Shown here: in pieces, positions 33,273-42,694 of the stretch
Layout of the letters: each line of letters starts with the position of its first letter
Numbering within the stretch: the stretch's first letter is position 1
Assembly (NCBI RefSeq): GCF_000941055.1
Contig: NZ_CP007202.1
Span: 1,360,001-1,424,000 of the forward strand
Source: Siansivirga zeaxanthinifaciens CC-SAMT-1
Lineage (GTDB): Bacteria > Bacteroidota > Bacteroidia > Flavobacteriales > Flavobacteriaceae
DNA: 64,000 nt
Reading direction: 5' to 3'
Made by a program: the position numbers and the translations under genes
Notes under the pieces: model-generated
What the model saw: only the letters and a program-made list of their open reading frames with translations
Database searches by the model: none
What the model was told of the DNA's origin: nothing

Positions 33273-36167
33273 ATGAGGTGTATTTTTATTCTTTCATTAT
33301 TATTTATTTTATCTGTAAATAATGGCCACTCCCAAGATTTAAAACCAACTGAAATCGATCATATAGAGTCGTTAATTTCTAAATTTAAAACCGACATTAG
33401 AGGTCCCTACAAAGATATTCGTTGGTTTTGCAAAGATGGTACAATTAATTTGCCAAAGGAGCCTTGCGAGGACGGAGGCGTTCAACATGCCAGATATAAA
33501 GATGTTGTAGTTCAGTTAGGTGAAAAAAATCATATTTATTTAGGACAAATTTTAGCTTCAACAGATTATGAAGCATTTTGGGATGATGCCAATTATCATT
33601 CTAGAATTAAGCAATATATGTTGGGAAAATATTTAGCTTCGGTAGACGACGGATGGATTAATCGTAAAGGGCGTTTTTATCGTGGTGCTGTTCAAGCCGA
33701 AGATGAGCAAGAATGGGGAAAAAGCTTTTTTAATAAAGTTTTAAAAAACAATGATAACATTAATAAGCATTTTTATTTGCTCAGACAGGCTATTAAAGAC
33801 ATACCGCATTCTGGCGACGATAATGTAGCGCAATTAATGCGAAGTCAGTCTAAATACATTGCCGATGCCAATAACGATTTTATGAATATTAGAATTAAAA
33901 TTCATGGAAAACCCGATGTTACAGATATTGAAAAAGTAAAAGCATTCAAAACAGCTAATAGCAGCAGTCTTTCGCCCGAATTAAATTCTAAATTAGATGA
34001 ATTAATAGTTACGATGCGCCGGTTTTTTGAACCCGTTAAACTCGAAAAACTTTCAACGTATTTAAAACCGCTTACCAATAAAGAAATAAAAGCATATTTA
34101 AATAATTACATAGCAGCTTATAATTTATTGAGTGCAAAAGAAAGAATGGAGTCTACCTCGGATGCTATGTGGTTTATTAGAGAAAATATTTTAAATGAAA
34201 CATCTTCACAAGGTCGATTAGAACTTTTTGATTTATCACTAAAACTAGAATCGTTAATAATTAAACAGTTTAATGATTACAATACCCATAGCTTAGGGGC
34301 TTTAATTGATGTTATTTGTTATTTAAGTACAGCCTCTGCTGCATCAGGATATACCGAGATTTGGGAATGGAATCGTTTGCAAAATACCTTAGCGAAACCA
34401 GATAAAGCAGAATTAACAATGGCCGAATTAAACGACATGTTAGTTGCAGCTCGTAATCAGTTAGAATGGGGAACAGGTAAAAATAGTGCTGTTTTTAAAA
34501 ATGTGGTACAGGTGTATGAGAAATTTGAGCCATTAACACATGGGTTTTTAGATGATAGAATTCGCGGTTCTGTGGCCTTATATTTAGGGAATTGTATTGG
34601 TAAACTGGGCGATTTAATATCTAAAGAATCTTCTTTAAATAACCAAGTATTATCCATAGACAATCAAAGTCATGTTCATGGCTTAAATCCGGGATATGCT
34701 TTAGGCGAATTACATGTTATTGAAGGTTCTGGTGAAGGTATAGAAGTTAATCCGAAAAACATTTATGTATTTGAAAGGCCACCATCAGATTTAAAACCTA
34801 TTTCAGGAATTTTAACAGTTTCCGAAGGTAATTTGGTGTCTCACGTTCAGCTTCTGGCTAGGAATTTGGGTATTCCAAATGCAGCTATTTCAAGTGAAAA
34901 TCTTCAAAGTCTAAAAAAGTTTTCGAAACAACGTGTTTTTTATGCTGTTTCAAATAAAGGTACAGTTATAATGAAGCCTGAAAAAGACATGACAGAAACA
35001 GAGAAAAAATTATTTTCAAAAGAAGAAGTTTCTCATGATATGATTACGGTTCCTGTTGAAAAAATTAGGTTAGATAGAACGACAACTATGAGTTTAATGG
35101 ATGTTGATGCGACATCTTCTGGTATTTATTGTGGTCCTAAAGCAGCGAATTTAGGAGAGTTGAAAAACAATTTCCCAGACCACGTTGTCGATGGATTTGT
35201 TATTCCTTTTGGTATTTTTTTAAATCATATGAAACAAAAAATGCCTAACCAAGATAGATCTTATTGGGATTATTTAAACGCCATTTTTAACACAGCTCGC
35301 GAGATGAAAGCTGCAAATAAACCTGAAAAAGAAGTTGAAGATTATCAATTAAAAGAGCTTGCTATTTTAAGACAGGCCATTTTAGATATGCCGCTTTTAG
35401 ATAGTTTTATAAGTGATATTAGTTCATCTTTTACAAACATTATTAAAAAACCTTTTGGCGAACAAGCGGTGTTTTTAAGGAGTGATACCAATATGGAAGA
35501 TTTAAAAAGTTTTACAGGGGCTGGACTCAATTTAACCTTGTTTAATGTATTGGAGAAAAACAATATAATTAACGGCATTAAAGAAGTTTGGGCATCGCCA
35601 TACACAGAACGTAGTTTTAAATGGCGTCAAAAATACTTAACAAATCCAGAAAACGTGTATCCTTCTATTGTGGTTATTCCTGGTGTAAATAATGATTATT
35701 CTGGGGTTATGATTACCAAAGGCGTGTCATCGGGAGAAACAGACGAGATTACAGCCGCTTTTAGTAGAGGCGTAGGTGGTGCTGTCGATGGACAAGCTGC
35801 AGAAACCTGGAGTATAAAAAACACAGGAGTTTCAAAATTAATAGCCCCTTCAAGAGAGCCTTTTTACAATGTGCTTCCTAAAAAAGGTGGTACCATTAAA
35901 AAATCGACAACCTTCGAAACACCTATTTTATCACCATATAACATTAGTCAGTTAAATGATTTGCAAAAAGAATTAACTAATAAAATGATGGAAAAAGGAA
36001 TTCATGGACCTTTCGATATGGAACTTGGCTTTCAAGAAAACAAAATTTGGTTATTTCAAGTAAGACCATTTGTTGAAAATAAAAATGCTGTAAGTTCTTC
36101 TTACCTAGAATCAATAACTCCAAAGGTTGACAAACAAAAATTAATTTCATTACAAACAAAACTTTAA
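33273..36167 (+). CDS. Exported PEP-synthase/glucan-water-dikinase-like protein
   Basis: 964 residues with a clear signal peptide (hydrophobic 3-16, NGHSQ, cleavage near residue 20). Residues about 25-455 are mainly helical and unrecognised. A swivelling phosphohistidine domain follows (about 470-570) with H524 in NLVSHVQLLARNLGIPNA, then an ATP-grasp domain of PPDK_N type (about 615-935): CGPKAANLGEL, FLRSDTNMED with R736, FTGAGLNLT, ASPYTERSFKWRQ, and QVRPF at the end. This His-domain-before-ATP-domain order is that of plant glucan water dikinases, opposite to PEP synthase; there is no PEP-binding barrel. Key residues look intact, so it may transfer the beta-phosphate of ATP to a glycan or other envelope target outside the cytoplasm. 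Substrate unknown. A serine hydrolase gene follows by 2 bp. Confidence 0.8.
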   Translation: MRCIFILSLLFILSVNNGHSQDLKPTEIDHIESLISKFKTDIRGPYKDIRWFCKDGTINLPKEPCEDGGVQHARYKDVVVQLGEKNHIYLGQILASTDYEAFWDDANYHSRIKQYMLGKYLASVDDGWINRKGRFYRGAVQAEDEQEWGKSFFNKVLKNNDNINKHFYLLRQAIKDIPHSGDDNVAQLMRSQSKYIADANNDFMNIRIKIHGKPDVTDIEKVKAFKTANSSSLSPELNSKLDELIVTMRRFFEPVKLEKLSTYLKPLTNKEIKAYLNNYIAAYNLLSAKERMESTSDAMWFIRENILNETSSQGRLELFDLSLKLESLIIKQFNDYNTHSLGALIDVICYLSTASAASGYTEIWEWNRLQNTLAKPDKAELTMAELNDMLVAARNQLEWGTGKNSAVFKNVVQVYEKFEPLTHGFLDDRIRGSVALYLGNCIGKLGDLISKESSLNNQVLSIDNQSHVHGLNPGYALGELHVIEGSGEGIEVNPKNIYVFERPPSDLKPISGILTVSEGNLVSHVQLLARNLGIPNAAISSENLQSLKKFSKQRVFYAVSNKGTVIMKPEKDMTETEKKLFSKEEVSHDMITVPVEKIRLDRTTTMSLMDVDATSSGIYCGPKAANLGELKNNFPDHVVDGFVIPFGIFLNHMKQKMPNQDRSYWDYLNAIFNTAREMKAANKPEKEVEDYQLKELAILRQAILDMPLLDSFISDISSSFTNIIKKPFGEQAVFLRSDTNMEDLKSFTGAGLNLTLFNVLEKNNIINGIKEVWASPYTERSFKWRQKYLTNPENVYPSIVVIPGVNNDYSGVMITKGVSSGETDEITAAFSRGVGGAVDGQAAETWSIKNTGVSKLIAPSREPFYNVLPKKGGTIKKSTTFETPILSPYNISQLNDLQKELTNKMMEKGIHGPFDMELGFQENKIWLFQVRPFVENKNAVSSSYLESITPKVDKQKLISLQTKL

Positions 36168-36169
36168 TT

Positions 36170-37420
36170 ATGAAGAAAGGAATATTTATTGTAGTACTTT
36201 TTATGTGCTTCGGATTCACTTTAATTACGAGTTATCCAATCGACGGATATAAATTAACAGGTATTAAGCGTTTAGCATATTTAGAACGTGTTAAAAGCGG
36301 TGAAGTTAAAAGTAAGTTGCCAGTTGGCTCGCTTTATCCCATGGATTCCATTAGACTTAATTTAATAGATAAAAGAGGTCATAATTTATCTGGAGTTCCA
36401 GCTGTTGATGCCCAATTACAGAAACAAATAGATAATTTATTTCGTGGACTTAATAATAATTATTCTATTACGGTTTTAGACATGTCTAAAGGCAAACCTA
36501 TTCGTTATGCACAACACAGGGAAACGGCTCAATACCAGCCAGGTAGTGTTGGTAAGTTGGTTGTTTTGGCAGCTTTCTTTACTCAGCTAAAAAATATATA
36601 TCCTCACGATTTCGAGAAAAGGCGCGATTTAATGAAGCATAAAGTAATTAAAGCAGGAAAATGGGCTTTAAGCGATCATCATACCATTCCGGTTTACAAT
36701 ATGGAAACTAAGAAATTGGTGAAGCGTATTGTTCAGGCTTCAGATGAATTTACCTTATACGAGTGGGTAGATCATATGGTTTCGGTTAGTAATAATGGTG
36801 CTGCAAGTGTTGTTTGGCGCGAAGCTTTTTTAATGTCTGTTTTTAAAGATAAATACCCCAATTTAACAACAGAAGAAGCAGACGAATATTTTAAGAATAC
36901 ACCAAAATCTGAATTATCTGAACAAGCGATAGAGATGGTAAATGCGCCACTTCGAACGCTTGGTATTACAGAAGATGAATGGCGTTTAGGCAAGTTTTTT
37001 ACTAGTGGTGCAGGCAGTTTTATCCCTGGTAGAGGCGGAAGTACTGGAACACCTTTAGGTTTAATTAAATATGTTATGGCTCTAGAAAAAGGTGAATTAA
37101 TTGATAAGGCCACCAGTTTAGAAATGAAACGTATTTTGTACATGACAGACCGAAGAATTCGTTATGCTGCTTCAAAAGAACTGGACAGCGCTGCTGTATA
37201 TTTTAAATCTGGAAGTTTATACAAATGTGATAAAGAGAAAAATCCATCTTGTGGAAAATATCAAGGCAACGTTTATAATTATATGAATTCTGTTGCTATT
37301 GTAGAACAGCCTGACGGGTCTAGATATGCCGTTTGTTTGATGTCGAATGTGTTAAATAAAAATTCGGCATACGATCATTTAATGTTAGCTACAAAAATTG
37401 ATGCCATTATGCGCAATTAA
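36170..37420 (+). CDS. Exported SxxK serine hydrolase (class A beta-lactamase-like)
   Basis: 416 residues with an N-terminal hydrophobic signal or anchor (4-20). Beta-lactamase-like motifs in order: S126-V-G-K129 in QPGSVGKL, S207-N-N in VSVSNNG, and K346-S-G in YFKSGSL. The SDN-type and KTG-type boxes deviate slightly (SNN, KSG). Two unusual inserts lie at about 150-185 and 225-255. It may act on peptidoglycan or another beta-lactam-like amide rather than on antibiotics. Its start is 2 bp from the dikinase-like gene, so the two are translationally coupled. The 3' end overlaps the convergent transporter gene by 4 bp. Confidence 0.82.
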   Translation: MKKGIFIVVLFMCFGFTLITSYPIDGYKLTGIKRLAYLERVKSGEVKSKLPVGSLYPMDSIRLNLIDKRGHNLSGVPAVDAQLQKQIDNLFRGLNNNYSITVLDMSKGKPIRYAQHRETAQYQPGSVGKLVVLAAFFTQLKNIYPHDFEKRRDLMKHKVIKAGKWALSDHHTIPVYNMETKKLVKRIVQASDEFTLYEWVDHMVSVSNNGAASVVWREAFLMSVFKDKYPNLTTEEADEYFKNTPKSELSEQAIEMVNAPLRTLGITEDEWRLGKFFTSGAGSFIPGRGGSTGTPLGLIKYVMALEKGELIDKATSLEMKRILYMTDRRIRYAASKELDSAAVYFKSGSLYKCDKEKNPSCGKYQGNVYNYMNSVAIVEQPDGSRYAVCLMSNVLNKNSAYDHLMLATKIDAIMRN

Positions 37421-40263
37421 AGTTGTGTTTTTAGATGTTCTAAAGTTTGAATAGCCTGAAGTTTTATTGTTTCATTTGGGTTATCAATAAGCATTTCAAC
37501 TAAAGGGATAAATGTTGTATTGTTTGTTTGCATTATAAGGTATAGAACCGCATGTTTAATTTTTAGGTCGTGCATTTGCAGTAAAATGTTATAACATTCG
37601 TACTCTGTATAGCTTTTAAGATTGAATTTTTTAATAATGTCTTCGGTTAATTGGTCGTCTATTAAAACGGTTTCTGCAATAGGAATTAACAGATGCTTTA
37701 ATTGATTGTCCAGTATGTTTTCTAAAAACTCGATGGCATTGGCACGCTGAGAATCTTGTCCTTTTTTTAGAATTTCGAAAATCGGTTCAATTTCATCGGG
37801 CAAATATTTTAATCCTAAAAACTTAAAAATTCTTAACAATTCTCTATCTAACCGGTGTTCTAAAATGGTTAACAGGCCTTTACGGGCTTTGTTTTCTTCA
37901 GAAAGATCTTCAGTTGGAATTTTTTCTAAATGACTCAATGGTAGTTGAGAATGTATGGTGGATAAGGTGGTTTGATATTTTTTGCATTCTTCTAAAACCT
38001 TATCTAGAATAAATCGTTCTTTAATAATTAAATTATTGTTGCTCCATTTGAGGCGTTGTAAAGCTTCTAAAGCTTCAATGGAAATCGCGTGTTCGGTATG
38101 GTCTATTAAGAAAATGAGTGTTTTAACGGCCTTTTGAGAGTTGAATTTTTCTATCACGTGAGGTATAAAAACACCTTCTTGTAAATCGATTTGATCGTGG
38201 GCTATTTTATCTCTTAAATAAATTATAATTGGTTCGCCGTATTTATATAAACCATCGATAGCATGTTGTCGGGTCTTTTTTTGAGCCAGTAAACTAACAA
38301 TAAAAGGTACAAACTCTAAGTTTTTTGTTTTGGCAGCATTGTCTATGGCACAATTTAAAATGTCTACATCACCGGTTTGAATTTGATCTTTTATAATTGG
38401 ATAATACGCCCTCATTTTAGAATTACCAATAACTTCTAAAATGGTTAACATTTTATTTTTTTTAATTTCTAAATCGGACATATTACGCCAGTCGGCAATG
38501 GCTTGGTCAATCCATTTATTGAGTTGAAATTTTTCGTGTAATTTGTTTTTTGAATGAATTTCGAGCGACAAGGCTAACAGTGCAGCATTCTTTAAATTAT
38601 CGTCGTTGCTATTTAAATATTTAGCATAATAAAATTCGGAGTTTTCGCTGTGTCTGTTTAAAATATATCGAAAAGCATCGGTGGTTACTTCTTGATTTGG
38701 GTCTTCTAATAATTTTTCTATTTCTGGAGTTAAATCTTCAGTTTTTAAATAGTAAAGACTTTCTATAGCCAGGGTTCTTACTTTTGCAGACTCATGATTT
38801 AATAATTTCTTTATGCTTTTAAAGAAACGCTCGTCATGATAATCTATCGTTTTGTAAAGCATGTGTATAATTTGCGATTCAGAACCATTTTCTAAAACCC
38901 ACTTAACGGTATCAACTATAGAAGCTATGGGCACTTCTTTTTTATGATTGTTTTTTTCGGCGTGATGGTGCGTTGTTTCTAAAAGACTTTTAAACGAACG
39001 TATGTATTCTTTTTTAAGTTTAATGATAAAATAAATCCAAACGCTAATCATTATAACTGTTATAATGCTAACATACAGTTTAGAAATATTTAAACCGTTA
39101 ATAAGAAAAATTAAAATAAAACCAGCAATTCCGGTTGCGATACTATCTATTACAACATCAATAAATGGTTTGGTTCTTTTTTTTAAATCGATAGGAATTG
39201 GGATAGATAGCAACTCTGTAGCCGCTTTGTTTACCGACTGTTTTAAGCTCCCATCGGCAATTTTAATTATAACTACCACCCAAAGTTCTGGAATAAATAA
39301 GAGCAATACCGAACCAATTAAAATTCCAATGGGTAACCAGAACATGGAGTTTCCAACCCCAAAAACGCCTACAATGCGTTTGGTAATAAATAATTGTATT
39401 ACTAATGAAATAACACTTAAAGTTGAAAACCAAAAACCAAAGAACCCTGTTAGTTCCTCGGGAGAACTAATTAATTCGGAAGCATAATGGCTGTATTGAT
39501 AATCTACCAATTTGGCAACAATAACACTTAAACCAACTACTATCGCAATAACCGATAGCAGTTGCGATTTTTTAATTAATTTGATGGGTGATTGCTCTTT
39601 AAAGGTTGATTCTCGTTTAATACTTACTGCTTCCGATGATTTGTCGACTTCGTTTTTCCAGATATATCTTGTAATAGGAATACAGATTATAAGTAGCCCA
39701 GCCGCAATTAAAAATAAATTTTCAGAAGCTATAAAATTAGATAAAATAGTGGTTAAATACCCGCCAAATATACCGCCTGCTATAGCACCAGAGCCTATAA
39801 AACCAAAGATGCGTTTCGCTTCTCTAATATTGTAAACTAAGTTGGTTAAAATCCAAAACTGCGAAGTTGTTAATAACCCGTAAATAGACACCCAGATGTA
39901 AGGTATAAATAATATATACCCCAAATTGATACCTGAATTTAAAGCTACGGTAAATATTATAAGTGAAATAATTGAGCCAATAAGGGTTTTCTCTATTATT
40001 TGGTTTAGTGCATATTTTTCTAAAGCTTTATCGTAAAAATAGGAGCCAATTACAGCAAAAACAGCTGTTAATATATAGGCGATTGGTAAAGCATGTGATG
40101 TTAAGGTAGAGAGGAAAAGCGAATTTATTGTAGGTTTTACAATAAGTAAAGTGGTAATTAATAAAAAAACATTAAGCTGCAATAACAAAGTTTTTTGCAG
40201 CTCATGTTCGTTTAAATCAAATATTTTTAAAAGGTAATTTTTTAACCCCTTGTTGCTTTTCAT
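37417..40263 (-). CDS. Nucleotide-transporter-like membrane protein with HEAT-repeat C-terminus
   Basis: 948 residues. The first about 420 form roughly 12 membrane helices; the segment SQFWILTNLVYNIREAKRIF with GFIGSGAIAGGIFGGYL is typical of the Npt/Tlc ATP-ADP carrier-like family found in free-living bacteria. From about 440 to the end is a soluble solenoid of HEAT-like helical repeats (for example HESAKVRTLAIESLYYL, EALEALQRL, LQAIQTLEHL). Transport activity is inferred from family resemblance only. It starts 2 bp after the SxxK hydrolase at 40266, so the two form an operon. Confidence 0.75.
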   Translation of the reverse strand: MKSNKGLKNYLLKIFDLNEHELQKTLLLQLNVFLLITTLLIVKPTINSLFLSTLTSHALPIAYILTAVFAVIGSYFYDKALEKYALNQIIEKTLIGSIISLIIFTVALNSGINLGYILFIPYIWVSIYGLLTTSQFWILTNLVYNIREAKRIFGFIGSGAIAGGIFGGYLTTILSNFIASENLFLIAAGLLIICIPITRYIWKNEVDKSSEAVSIKRESTFKEQSPIKLIKKSQLLSVIAIVVGLSVIVAKLVDYQYSHYASELISSPEELTGFFGFWFSTLSVISLVIQLFITKRIVGVFGVGNSMFWLPIGILIGSVLLLFIPELWVVVIIKIADGSLKQSVNKAATELLSIPIPIDLKKRTKPFIDVVIDSIATGIAGFILIFLINGLNISKLYVSIITVIMISVWIYFIIKLKKEYIRSFKSLLETTHHHAEKNNHKKEVPIASIVDTVKWVLENGSESQIIHMLYKTIDYHDERFFKSIKKLLNHESAKVRTLAIESLYYLKTEDLTPEIEKLLEDPNQEVTTDAFRYILNRHSENSEFYYAKYLNSNDDNLKNAALLALSLEIHSKNKLHEKFQLNKWIDQAIADWRNMSDLEIKKNKMLTILEVIGNSKMRAYYPIIKDQIQTGDVDILNCAIDNAAKTKNLEFVPFIVSLLAQKKTRQHAIDGLYKYGEPIIIYLRDKIAHDQIDLQEGVFIPHVIEKFNSQKAVKTLIFLIDHTEHAISIEALEALQRLKWSNNNLIIKERFILDKVLEECKKYQTTLSTIHSQLPLSHLEKIPTEDLSEENKARKGLLTILEHRLDRELLRIFKFLGLKYLPDEIEPIFEILKKGQDSQRANAIEFLENILDNQLKHLLIPIAETVLIDDQLTEDIIKKFNLKSYTEYECYNILLQMHDLKIKHAVLYLIMQTNNTTFIPLVEMLIDNPNETIKLQAIQTLEHLKTQL

Positions 40264-40265
40264 GT

Positions 40266-41246
40266 TTAGTCAATATTTAGAGCTTTTTCAACAGGTGAAA
40301 CCAAATCTCTAATAATTTGTTCTCCACCTTCGTTCTCTAACAAAGCTACTAAAATATATTTTCTATCGTTATCCCAAACCAAAACGGAGTCGGAATGCCA
40401 ATTTTTCCATGAACCAGACTTTCTAAATAATCGTGCGTTGGGTGCAATTTTATTAAGTGTATTTACAAATTTATGGTGCAAGTCCGGATTTTCCATAATA
40501 TCTAGCATTTGCTTAGAGCGATCATAAGATATTAATTTTCCATAACTTAATAAATAATAAAAGCGACAAACTTCATCAACCGTAGCAGCGTGGCTTAAAT
40601 TTTTTAAAGGTTCTCTGTTTGTTGGGCCAGAAGCAGCATAGCGTTTGCCTACCCATAAACCACCACCTTTTTCAACATCATAGAAATTATATTCTGGTGC
40701 GGTTAATACGCTTTCTATCTTTTCATATCCTAGTAAATCAATTAATCGTGTGGTTGCCTGGTTGTTTGATTTGCTAATCATTAAACGCATGTCTGTTTTA
40801 ATGTCGTTAGATAGCTTTATTTCGTGTTTTTCTAAAGCATCTTCGGTAGCTAACAAAACAGCAATTTTAGGTAAGCTTGCAGCATACATCATTTCATCGC
40901 CATTAATAGCTGCAAATTTCGGGTTTTCGGGGTCGCTTAAATCTACAACACCAACAGACATTTTTTTGTGGTCTATTAAATTTTTCCAAGATGTATTTTT
41001 GCAAATAGAAGCTTCTAATTTTTTAGTTAATTCGGCATCTTTAAATTCATTTAAAGGTTTGAATTTATCTTCAGGGATTTCTATAGGTAATTTGTTATAA
41101 TCTCGATTTGTTTTTTTTAGGCTATAGGTTGAATGCTTTTTAAGTTTACTTTTTAATTCGAAGCTATTTCCTATAAATGTGCCAATCAATACTATTAATA
41201 TAGCAATGACGTATTTTTGTTTATTTCTTTTATTGAAAAATTTCAT
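40266..41246 (-). CDS. Membrane-anchored SxxK serine hydrolase (class A beta-lactamase-like)
   Basis: 326 residues with an uncleaved-looking N-terminal membrane helix (12-28) after a very basic start. Active-site motifs: S124-L-P-K127 (YAASLPKIAVL), S160-N-N (ISKSNNQATT), K276-S-G (LFRKSGSWKNW). Classed as a class A beta-lactamase-like hydrolase; it may process peptidoglycan or another envelope polymer. It is first in a two-gene operon with the nucleotide-carrier-like gene and is related in motif pattern to the hydrolase at 36170-37420. Confidence 0.82.
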   Translation of the reverse strand: MKFFNKRNKQKYVIAILIVLIGTFIGNSFELKSKLKKHSTYSLKKTNRDYNKLPIEIPEDKFKPLNEFKDAELTKKLEASICKNTSWKNLIDHKKMSVGVVDLSDPENPKFAAINGDEMMYAASLPKIAVLLATEDALEKHEIKLSNDIKTDMRLMISKSNNQATTRLIDLLGYEKIESVLTAPEYNFYDVEKGGGLWVGKRYAASGPTNREPLKNLSHAATVDEVCRFYYLLSYGKLISYDRSKQMLDIMENPDLHHKFVNTLNKIAPNARLFRKSGSWKNWHSDSVLVWDNDRKYILVALLENEGGEQIIRDLVSPVEKALNID

Positions 41247-41416
41247 ATGTTCTTGTAATGTAAAAAACTGTACAAAAGTACAATAAAATAAGATTCAAAG
41301 ATAAATTTTAACTAAATTTTATTCGCCTTAAATATCTGGTTTAAAATAGGTTATGGTCTTTTTTTTGAATTAATTTTCTTGCTAAATCAATGGTTTTTTT
41401 AGCTTTTAGACTCGCA

Positions 41417-42694
41417 TTACCATTGGTTGATTCTATCTGAATCTAGCTTAATAAAAATAAACAATAAAATAGTAAAAGCCCAAAGTCCCGATCCGCCGTA
41501 ACTAAATAGCGGGAGAGGAATTCCAATGGTAGGTATAATACCCATTACCATACCTACATTTATAAAAAAATGTATAAAAATTATAGAGGCCACACTGTAT
41601 CCATAAACACGACTAAACTGCGATTTTTGTAATTCGGCTAGGTGGATAATTCTTAAAAGTAACAATACAAACATAATTACAACAAAAGCGCTTCCCAGGA
41701 ATCCCCATTCTTCGCCAACCGTACTAAAAATATAGTCGGTATGTTGTTCTGGTACAAATTTACCTGTAGTTCTGGTGCCTTCTAAAAAACCTTTCCCAGT
41801 AAAACCACCAGAACCTATAGCTTTTTCCGATTCATTTAAATTATAGGCAAATGTTTGTTTCATTTTCTCCAGCTTCTCTGGGTCTTTTTCCCAGCGTAAC
41901 CATAAACTTATGCGGTCTTTTTGGTGTGGTTGTAAAATAGAATTGTAGAAAAATTTAATACCAAAGGATATGCCTGTAGATAAAATAAATATTAATGATA
42001 AATTAAGTATAGAGGCTTTTCTTTTGTTTAAAAAATAATAGCCTAAAATTAAAACAGCTACAAAAGCCGAGGCTGTTAAGCCGCCAAATTTTAAAGATAA
42101 AATAGATAACACTATGAGTGATACAACAATATTGAGATAAAATTTAGGTAATCCTTCTCTGTATAAAACAAAAAAGAAAGCGCCGTAAACTACCGTACTA
42201 CCTGTGTCGTTTTGTAATAAAACTAAAATGGCAGGTATTACAATAATAATAAATGTTTGAATTTGATCTTTTATGTTATTGATGTTCGTATTTAAATCGC
42301 TAATATATTTTGCAACCGCAAGGGCTGTGGCGGTTTTAGCAAATTCACTTGGCTGTAGGGTCATGCCCCCAATACCGTACCAAGAGGTTGCGCCGTTTAC
42401 GTTTTTTCCAAAAACAAATAAACCAACCAACGATAACATGGATATAATATAGATTATGCTCGAAAACCGCTCGTAAAATTTGGCATCGATAGCTAGGAGT
42501 AAAATAATTAAACCAAAATTTAAAAATATAAAAAGGAGCTGTTTTCCGTAAGGTTGCGAAAAGTCTAGATAGTTAATCTCTTCGCCAACATGAGACGCCG
42601 ATAAAATATTTAACCAACCAAATCCAACTAATAAAAAAAATATAATAATTGTAATCCAGTCGAATTTAAAATATTTGTGGGTTTCTCTAATCAT
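41417..42694 (-). CDS. rodA: Rod shape-determining protein RodA (SEDS glycosyltransferase)
   Basis: Polymerises lipid II during lateral wall growth, together with PBP2. 425 residues, about ten membrane helices. SEDS motifs: YGIGGMTLQPSEFAK, FVPEQHTDYIFSTVGEEWGF, and the C-terminal GIPLPLFSYGGSGLW. An in-frame TTG at 42700 would add two residues; the ATG at 42694 is chosen, overlapping mrdA by 8 bp. Last gene of the mre operon. Confidence 0.96.
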   Translation of the reverse strand: MIRETHKYFKFDWITIIIFFLLVGFGWLNILSASHVGEEINYLDFSQPYGKQLLFIFLNFGLIILLLAIDAKFYERFSSIIYIISMLSLVGLFVFGKNVNGATSWYGIGGMTLQPSEFAKTATALAVAKYISDLNTNINNIKDQIQTFIIIVIPAILVLLQNDTGSTVVYGAFFFVLYREGLPKFYLNIVVSLIVLSILSLKFGGLTASAFVAVLILGYYFLNKRKASILNLSLIFILSTGISFGIKFFYNSILQPHQKDRISLWLRWEKDPEKLEKMKQTFAYNLNESEKAIGSGGFTGKGFLEGTRTTGKFVPEQHTDYIFSTVGEEWGFLGSAFVVIMFVLLLLRIIHLAELQKSQFSRVYGYSVASIIFIHFFINVGMVMGIIPTIGIPLPLFSYGGSGLWAFTILLFIFIKLDSDRINQW

